Origin: CAZMPJ01 sp964568455
Lineage (GTDB): Bacteria > Margulisbacteria > WOR-1 > O2-12-FULL-45-9
NCBI GenBank assembly: GCA_964568455.1
Contig: CAZMPJ010000001.1
Span: 62,001 to 126,000, forward strand
Direction: 5' to 3'
DNA length: 64,000 nt
Below are positions 58,769 to 64,000 of this stretch, one piece after another. A program made the translations under genes and the position numbers. Position 1 is the first letter of the stretch, and every line of letters starts with the position of its first letter. A model generated the notes under the pieces. It ran no database searches. It was not told the DNA's origin and saw nothing but the letters and a program-made list of their open reading frames with translations.

Positions 58769-59752
58769 ATGGTTACCTATAAACAAGCTGGAGTAGATAT
58801 CCAGGCTGGGAATGAAGTCGTAAAACGTATAAGAAAATATGCTAAAGGTATTGGCTTTTTTGGGGGATTTTATAAATTAGGGACTAATTTTTTGGTTGGG
58901 GCAGCAGATGGTGTTGGTACAAAATTAAAAATTGCATTTTTAATGGGAAAACACAATACAGTTGGGATTGATCTGGTAGCGATGAATGTTAATGATATTG
59001 TTGCTTCAGGAGCAAAACCTTTGTTTTTTCTAGATTATATCGGTTGCCATAAAATTCATCCGCCGACCATTGAGAAAATCATAAAAGGGATTGCGCTGGG
59101 CTGCAAACAGGCAGGTTGTGAAATCTTGGGTGGGGAAACTGCAGAACTAACTGATTTGTATATGCCAGATGAGTATGATTTGGGTGGTTTTGCTGTGGGA
59201 TTGATTGACCGCAAAAAAGTTATTGATGGTAAAAAGATAAAAGCTGGCGATAAGATTATTGGCCTGGCTTCTTCTGGCTTGCACAGTAATGGTTATACTT
59301 TGGCGCGCAAAGTTTTGCTAGAACATACTAAAATAGATGTAAAAACTTATGTGGATGAGCTGGACCAGACTTTAGGAGAAGAACTTTTAACTCCAACCAA
59401 AATCTATGTGCCAACCGTCTTAAATTTAATAAAACGTTATAATATTAAAGGGATTGCTCATATTACTGGTGGTGGACTGCCAGAAAATCTGGCCCGTATA
59501 TTGCCCAGAAAAGTCCAAGCAGTAATTGACATTAATGCCTGGCCTGTGCCGCATGTTTTTAAGATGATCAAGCGCATGGGTAAAGTTGATCAGAATGATA
59601 TGTTTGAAACTTTTAACATGGGGATTGGTATGGTTTTAGTGGTTGATGGAAAACAGGAAGCAAAAGTCATGAATTACCTTGCAAAACAAAAAGAAGAAGC
59701 TTACATGATTGGTGAAGTGGCAAAAGGAAAAGGCGAAGTTATAATAATATGA
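58769..59752 (+). CDS. purM: Phosphoribosylformylglycinamidine cyclo-ligase (AIR synthetase)
   Basis: 327 residues. Family segments are LVGAADGVGTKLKIA, GIDLVAMNVNDIVASGAKPL, the GLASSGLHSNGYTLARKV loop and AHITGGGLPENLARI. It closes the imidazole ring of purines with ATP. AGGAGGG precedes the ATG. Overlaps purN by 4 nt. Confidence 0.97.
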   Translation: MVTYKQAGVDIQAGNEVVKRIRKYAKGIGFFGGFYKLGTNFLVGAADGVGTKLKIAFLMGKHNTVGIDLVAMNVNDIVASGAKPLFFLDYIGCHKIHPPTIEKIIKGIALGCKQAGCEILGGETAELTDLYMPDEYDLGGFAVGLIDRKKVIDGKKIKAGDKIIGLASSGLHSNGYTLARKVLLEHTKIDVKTYVDELDQTLGEELLTPTKIYVPTVLNLIKRYNIKGIAHITGGGLPENLARILPRKVQAVIDINAWPVPHVFKMIKRMGKVDQNDMFETFNMGIGMVLVVDGKQEAKVMNYLAKQKEEAYMIGEVAKGKGEVIII

Positions 59753-60324
59753 TCAATATCGGAGTCTTAATTTCTGGTCGTGGATCCAATCTTCAATCAA
59801 TTATTGATGCCTGCGAAAAAGGGCAGGTTCCTGGCAAGGTAGCTATTGTTATCTCAAATAAAGCGGATGCTTACGGCCTTGAACGAGCTAAAAAGCATAA
59901 TATCCCAACCGCGGTCCTTAGTGATGAATCTGAAATGGTTAAAACTTTAAAAAAACATAAAGTTGATTTAGTTTGCCTGGCTGGTTATATGAAAATTGTA
60001 GGAAAAACTTTGCTGGAGCAGTTTTCGAACAAAATGCTAAACATCCATCCCTCGCTTTTACCTTTGTTTCCAGGATTACATGGACAAAGGCAAGCACTTG
60101 AACATGGGGCCAAAGTTTCTGGGGCAACTGTTCATTTTGTTGACGAAGGCTGTGATACTGGACCAGTTATTGTTCAAGCTAGTGTTCCAGTTAAAGAAAA
60201 TGATACAGAGGAAAGTCTTTCTGCTAGGATATTAGAACAAGAACACAAGATTTATCCGCAAGTGATTAAACTATTTGCGGAGGGGAAACTTAAAATAGAA
60301 GGAAGGAAAGTTAAGATACTATGA
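59749..60324 (+). CDS. purN: Phosphoribosylglycinamide formyltransferase (GART)
   Basis: 191 residues, the folate-dependent enzyme. VLISGRGSNLQSIIDAC opens the protein, the catalytic Asn and His lie in LNIHPSLLPLFPGLHG, and the catalytic Asp in FVDEGCDTGPVI. It formylates GAR with 10-formyl-tetrahydrofolate. Coupled to purM and purH by ATGA overlaps. Confidence 0.97.
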   Translation: MINIGVLISGRGSNLQSIIDACEKGQVPGKVAIVISNKADAYGLERAKKHNIPTAVLSDESEMVKTLKKHKVDLVCLAGYMKIVGKTLLEQFSNKMLNIHPSLLPLFPGLHGQRQALEHGAKVSGATVHFVDEGCDTGPVIVQASVPVKENDTEESLSARILEQEHKIYPQVIKLFAEGKLKIEGRKVKIL

Positions 60325-61937
60325 AAAAGAAAAAATCCAAAATCCAAAATCCAAATAAATCAAGAAAACCCAAATCAAGAAAAAAAATAAAAAGATATGC
60401 TTTGATATCGGTGTCGGATAAGAAGGGATTGGCTAAGTTTGCCAAAGAACTTAAGAAATATAATTTTGAAATTATTTCGTCTGGTGGCACGGCTAAGTTT
60501 TTGCGTAAGGAAAAAGTAAAGGTTACAGAAGTAGCCCAGCTTACAAAATACCCTCATATGTTAGGCGGAAGAGTTAAAACTCTGCATCCTATCATTCATG
60601 GAGGGATATTGGCTGATCGATCTAATCCGGAGCATTTAGCTGACCTTAAAAAATTTAAAATCAATGCTTTTGATTTGGTGGTTTGTAATCTTTATCCTTT
60701 TGAGCAAGCCATTAGTAAAAAAGATTGTACTTTAGCAGATGCAGTAGAAAATATTGATATTGGTGGGCCGTGCATGGTGCGCGCGGCTGCTAAAAACTTT
60801 AAAAATGTGGCAGTGGTTGTTGATCCAGATGATTATTCTAAAGTTTTAAAAGAAATGAAACAACATAGTGGTGAAATTGGTTTTATCACCAAACAGTTGC
60901 TTTCGCTAAAAGCTTTTAAGCACACTAAATGTTATGACACTATTATTGTCAGGTATTTTGCTTCCCAGTTTCAAGGTGAAGAAGAATTTCCGCATGAAAT
61001 GGATATCTTGCTGGAAAAACAACAAGAGCTACGCTATGGTGAAAACCCTCATCAAAAAGCAGCTTTTTATCGGGAAGTAGGAGCTGCCAGACCTTCGGTT
61101 GCCAATGCTAAACAATTGCACGGGAAAGAGCTTTCGTTTAACAACATAGTAGATATGGACGCAGCTTGGAACGCGGCAAATTATTTCGCGGATATAACTG
61201 TAGCTATTATCAAACATACTAATCCTTGCGGTTTAGCTAAGGCTGATTCAGTACACGCGGCTTATAAAAAAGCTTTAGAATGTGATCCGGTTTCTGCTTT
61301 TGGTGGAATTGTGGCTACTAATCGCAGGATTGATGAGGAAACTGCTAGCGAAATCGCTAAAATATTTGTAGAAATAGTTATTGCTCCAGATTATAGTCCT
61401 AAAGCTTTGGAAGTTTTAAAAGCAAAAAAGAATTTGCGTATTATGAAAATGGGAGACAATGCTTTAGGCAAAGCCTTTACTGGTTTTGATTATAAACGAG
61501 TAAGTGGTGGGGTTTTGGTTCAGGAGCCAGATTTAGCGCAATTAGCGGTTAACGAAGTAAAAGTGGTGACAGAAAAACAACCTTCAATTGGAGAAATGGA
61601 AGATCTTTTCTTTGCTTGGGGAACAGTTAAGCAAGTGAAATCCAATGCTATCGTGCTCATTAAAAACGGACAAGCCATTGGGGTGGGGGCAGGACAAATG
61701 AGTCGGATTGATGCGGCAGAGTTAGCTGTTAAACGTAGTCGCCAAGATGTAAAAGGTGCAGTACTTGCTTCAGACGCGTTTTTTCCTTTTCCTGATGTAG
61801 TTGAATTTGCTGGTAAGCATGGGATTTCAGCTATTATTCAGCCAGGTGGTTCAAAGCGTGATCAGGAATCAATTGATAAAGCGAATGAGTTAGGTATTGC
61901 TATGTTATTTACTGGCCGTAGGCATTTTAAGCACTAA
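60321..61937 (+). CDS. purH: Bifunctional AICAR formyltransferase / IMP cyclohydrolase, with repeat-derived N-terminal extension
   Basis: 538 residues. The MGS-type IMP cyclohydrolase domain starts at about residue 23 (IKRYALISVSDKKGL) and contains GGRVKTLHPIIHGGIL. The AICAR formyltransferase domain contains YGENPHQKAAFYR and IKHTNPCGLAKA. The two last steps to IMP are thus on one chain. The first 22 residues (KSKIQNPNKSRKPKSRKK) have no counterpart in the family and are encoded by the AAATCCA repeats at 60333-60383. The ATG overlaps the purN stop and no other ATG, GTG or TTG lies at the core start, so the extension is probably translated. Confidence 0.97.
   Translation: MKKKKSKIQNPNKSRKPKSRKKIKRYALISVSDKKGLAKFAKELKKYNFEIISSGGTAKFLRKEKVKVTEVAQLTKYPHMLGGRVKTLHPIIHGGILADRSNPEHLADLKKFKINAFDLVVCNLYPFEQAISKKDCTLADAVENIDIGGPCMVRAAAKNFKNVAVVVDPDDYSKVLKEMKQHSGEIGFITKQLLSLKAFKHTKCYDTIIVRYFASQFQGEEEFPHEMDILLEKQQELRYGENPHQKAAFYREVGAARPSVANAKQLHGKELSFNNIVDMDAAWNAANYFADITVAIIKHTNPCGLAKADSVHAAYKKALECDPVSAFGGIVATNRRIDEETASEIAKIFVEIVIAPDYSPKALEVLKAKKNLRIMKMGDNALGKAFTGFDYKRVSGGVLVQEPDLAQLAVNEVKVVTEKQPSIGEMEDLFFAWGTVKQVKSNAIVLIKNGQAIGVGAGQMSRIDAAELAVKRSRQDVKGAVLASDAFFPFPDVVEFAGKHGISAIIQPGGSKRDQESIDKANELGIAMLFTGRRHFKH
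60333..60383 (+). repeat. Heptamer repeat forming the N-terminal coding part of purH
   Basis: Three contiguous AAATCCA units (60333-60353), followed by AAATCAAGAAAA at 60357-60368 and again at 60372-60383. The period is 7 in the first part and 15 in the second. The translation is lysine/asparagine/proline-rich. Such repeats are common between genes in several uncultured lineages; here one is read in frame. Confidence 0.8.
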
Positions 61938-61948
61938 AGGAGATCATA

Positions 61949-63121
61949 ATGAAGAAAGCGCTAACTTTAGTTTCAATACTTTTATTAAGCACTATTGTTT
62001 TTGCTCAAGTTGATCTCACAGTTGGAACAGATGCAGAAGAAACTTCAAATTTTTCCTCAAAATTAGGTGAAATTGGAATTGGGTTTATTAAAGAAGGAAC
62101 ACGAGAAGTAGGTAATGTTCAATGGCAACCGGATTTTAAGCTAGGACCAGTTAGGTTAGGGTTTGATGTTAATTACCCATTAGGCGAGAAAAAACCAATT
62201 GGTTATGAAAATATTGTTTTACGTTATATGGAATATGATGATGGTATGCGTGGTTTGCGTTATGGGGTTTTAGATAGTGTTACTTGGGGACATGGTTTGT
62301 TAATGAAGAATTATTCTACTCGGATTTCTGGCCCGATTACTTTGAATAATGAACAGTTAGGGCTATTAGGCTATTATGATTTTGAAAAAGTAGTTACTCG
62401 TGGGATGTGGACCAAAACTGGAGTTTATGCTCTGAGGCTTGAAGAAAAAGTTAATCCTTGGTTAACTTTGGGCCAATCTTATATTGGTGATTCAGATGGT
62501 GTTTTGATTCCGGGTACCGGCATTATTCAAAAAGTAGGTGGGGTGGGAATTGATGCTACTGTTCCTTTGCCTTGGAATTTTCAAGGTTATGCAGAATGGG
62601 CTAGGTTAATCCAGTATGGCAGCGGTTTAAGCACAGGGATTGGTTGGGATTATGACATGATGATTGCTAAGGCTGATTTTATTGCGGAATACCGATTGTT
62701 AGACCGCAATTTTGTGCCAGGTTATTATGGTCCTGATTATGAAACTGATCCAGTTAACTTAGCTTCTGTTGAAGCAACAACCAGCAATAAGAATGGTTAT
62801 TTAATTCAAATGCGAGCTAATGTTTTGGAGCTTGCTCAGGCCTCACTGGCTTATGAAAATTATAATAACAGCAACGCTACTGTAAACGGTAAATTAGCCG
62901 GTAAAATTGGCGATAAAATCACAGTTTCCGGTTATTATGACCAACCCAACTTTGTTGATTTTCGTTCTTTAACCTTAGAACAAGGAGCAATCATTGGTGG
63001 TTATGTAGCTTATAAAGTAAATCTTTTTACTACAGTAATTACGCATTATAAAAAAGCTTATAATCAATCTACTGGCCAAGTTGAAGAATCGCAGTATTAT
63101 GAACTAAGGTTTAGTTTATAG
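61949..63121 (+). CDS. Outer-membrane beta-barrel-like protein, function unknown
   Basis: 390 residues. Signal peptide to about residue 20 (VSILLLSTIVFAQ), then alternating aromatic and polar strands through to a C-terminal QYYELRFSL. The segment RYGVLDSVTWGHGLLMKNYSTR and repeated Tyr/Trp/Asn content look like an outer-membrane barrel with no SLH domain. I do not recognise the family. AAAGGAGA precedes the ATG 11 nt after purH, so it is probably co-transcribed with the purine genes. A nucleoside or nucleobase channel is possible but is only a guess from context. Confidence 0.7.
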   Translation: MKKALTLVSILLLSTIVFAQVDLTVGTDAEETSNFSSKLGEIGIGFIKEGTREVGNVQWQPDFKLGPVRLGFDVNYPLGEKKPIGYENIVLRYMEYDDGMRGLRYGVLDSVTWGHGLLMKNYSTRISGPITLNNEQLGLLGYYDFEKVVTRGMWTKTGVYALRLEEKVNPWLTLGQSYIGDSDGVLIPGTGIIQKVGGVGIDATVPLPWNFQGYAEWARLIQYGSGLSTGIGWDYDMMIAKADFIAEYRLLDRNFVPGYYGPDYETDPVNLASVEATTSNKNGYLIQMRANVLELAQASLAYENYNNSNATVNGKLAGKIGDKITVSGYYDQPNFVDFRSLTLEQGAIIGGYVAYKVNLFTTVITHYKKAYNQSTGQVEESQYYELRFSL

Positions 63122-64000
63122 AGAAGAAGACCCGGCTTGCATATAAGCTTTATCTGCAGCTTCTTTTTTTAGCATGTGTTGAATCAAGGGTTTGAATTTT
63201 GGATCTGTAATATAAAGTAGGGCGGCTAAAAACGGGGACAGCTCTTTAACATATCCTGCTACAATATAATCAAGAGGATCTGCAAGATTTATTTTCCCTT
63301 CTACCGCTGACATAATCCCTCGGAGAAAAACTTGTCTTTGGAATTCAGAAAGACCTAAGTTTGTAAAGATACTAGGATTCTTTTGTATTTGTTCATATGC
63401 TTGAAACATTTTCTTTTTTTCTTCTTGGTTAAAAGGTCTATTTGAGAGATGATAAGAAACGCTGACATGTATGAGGCTAACGATGTCTGTTAGGGTTCCT
63501 GCTTCTATACATTGCCAGTCGTAAACCCAAAGAAGCTTTTTTCCGGATATGCTTTCTAGCATTTCTTTTGCCTGGGGGTTCTTATCTTTTCCGTAAAAAA
63601 TAAGTCGATATGCTTTGTTTGCATAAGGAGATAAGTCGACTTTAACAAATTTTAACTGGTTTTTGTCAAAACAAGGAATAAGTTTTTTTAATATTTGTAA
63701 TGCAGATTGAAGTGAATCTGTATACATTACCCATTTACCATCTTTGAAACTACCTTCTGTCAACGCTTTTAAGGTGGAAGACGAAATTGATGTTACCCAA
63801 AGATAATTAGGATGTTGAAGAAAAACCCCTACATTGGGGTATCCTACGGCGGAAGCATATAAATCCTTATACAGCTCTATGTAGTGGGCATAAACTTCTG
63901 GTTGATAAATACTTGGTTCTCTCAACAAAGCTTCTAACTCTTTTATTTGTACTGCTCTACTTTTATCCTCGCCAAGTCCTGCTCGGAAGCTAAGCAGTGC
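63116..64000 (-). CDS. Hypothetical protein, 5' part beyond the window
   Basis: The frame on the minus strand stays open from the stop at 63116 to the window edge. The upstream residues (SFRAGLGEDKSRAVQIKELE) look protein-like, so the first in-window start codon, a TTG at 63928, is probably not the real start. The visible 295 residues are soluble and mixed alpha/beta, without signal peptide or known motif; LLWVYDWQCIEAGTLTDIV is the most distinctive stretch. It converges with the outer-membrane gene, overlapping by 6 nt. Function unknown. Confidence 0.65.
   Translation of the reverse strand, partial: ALLSFRAGLGEDKSRAVQIKELEALLREPSIYQPEVYAHYIELYKDLYASAVGYPNVGVFLQHPNYLWVTSISSSTLKALTEGSFKDGKWVMYTDSLQSALQILKKLIPCFDKNQLKFVKVDLSPYANKAYRLIFYGKDKNPQAKEMLESISGKKLLWVYDWQCIEAGTLTDIVSLIHVSVSYHLSNRPFNQEEKKKMFQAYEQIQKNPSIFTNLGLSEFQRQVFLRGIMSAVEGKINLADPLDYIVAGYVKELSPFLAALLYITDPKFKPLIQHMLKKEAADKAYMQAGSSSL

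Overview
The window reads as one densely packed bacterial chromosome segment from a Gram-negative-type (two-membrane) organism with AT-rich codon use. The envelope evidence is a type IV pilus secretin, two outer-membrane proteins that each start with a signal peptide and one SLH domain, and a further signal-peptide protein of barrel-like composition. SLH porins, galactolipid-type lipid genes and heptameric short repeats recall Cyanobacteria and their uncultured relatives (Margulisbacteria, including WOR-1/Saganbacteria). That placement is an inference from gene content, not a demonstrated match.

Layout. 1-4235: end of a type IV pilus operon (two prepilins, a PilM-PilN fusion, a PilO-PilP fusion, a secretin). 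4270-33229: a single-strand information-processing supercluster, rpmG-tRNA-Trp-secE-nusG-rplKAJL-rpoBC-rpsLG-fusA-S10-spc-alpha-rplM-rpsI, with most neighbours overlapping or within 10 nt; rpmD (L30) and tuf are absent from their usual places. A promoter followed by an intrinsic-terminator-like hairpin precedes it. 33236-37117: a small NMD3/BCAM0308-like protein, a class V aminotransferase, truA and serA (serine synthesis plus tRNA pseudouridylation). 37169-40195: a 1008-residue TPR protein.

40205-44607: a minus-strand EF-G paralogue with a small partner, a plus-strand patatin phospholipase and a minus-strand NtrC-type sigma54 activator. 44665-49620: a sugar-nucleotide epimerase, an MGDG-synthase-type glycosyltransferase and two SLH porins. 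49688-52637: birA, aroH, a DAHP synthase, and hflX on the minus strand. 52662-54587 (minus): a divergent RelA/SpoT homologue. 54681-63121: proS lacking the editing insertion, two tandem PurF-type genes, a small zinc-ribbon protein, purM, purN, purH and an outer-membrane protein. 63116-64000 (minus): a hypothetical gene cut by the window edge.

No CRISPR array, insertion sequence, prophage or obvious defence system was seen. The points most worth checking are heptanucleotide repeats that have entered the reading frames of truA and purH, a recurring promoter layout that implies leaderless mRNAs for first genes of operons, the attenuator-like leader of the ribosomal supercluster, a RelA/SpoT protein that looks hydrolase-only, a ProRS without its editing domain, and the tandem PurF pair. 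There is no stretch above 300 bases without a gene.
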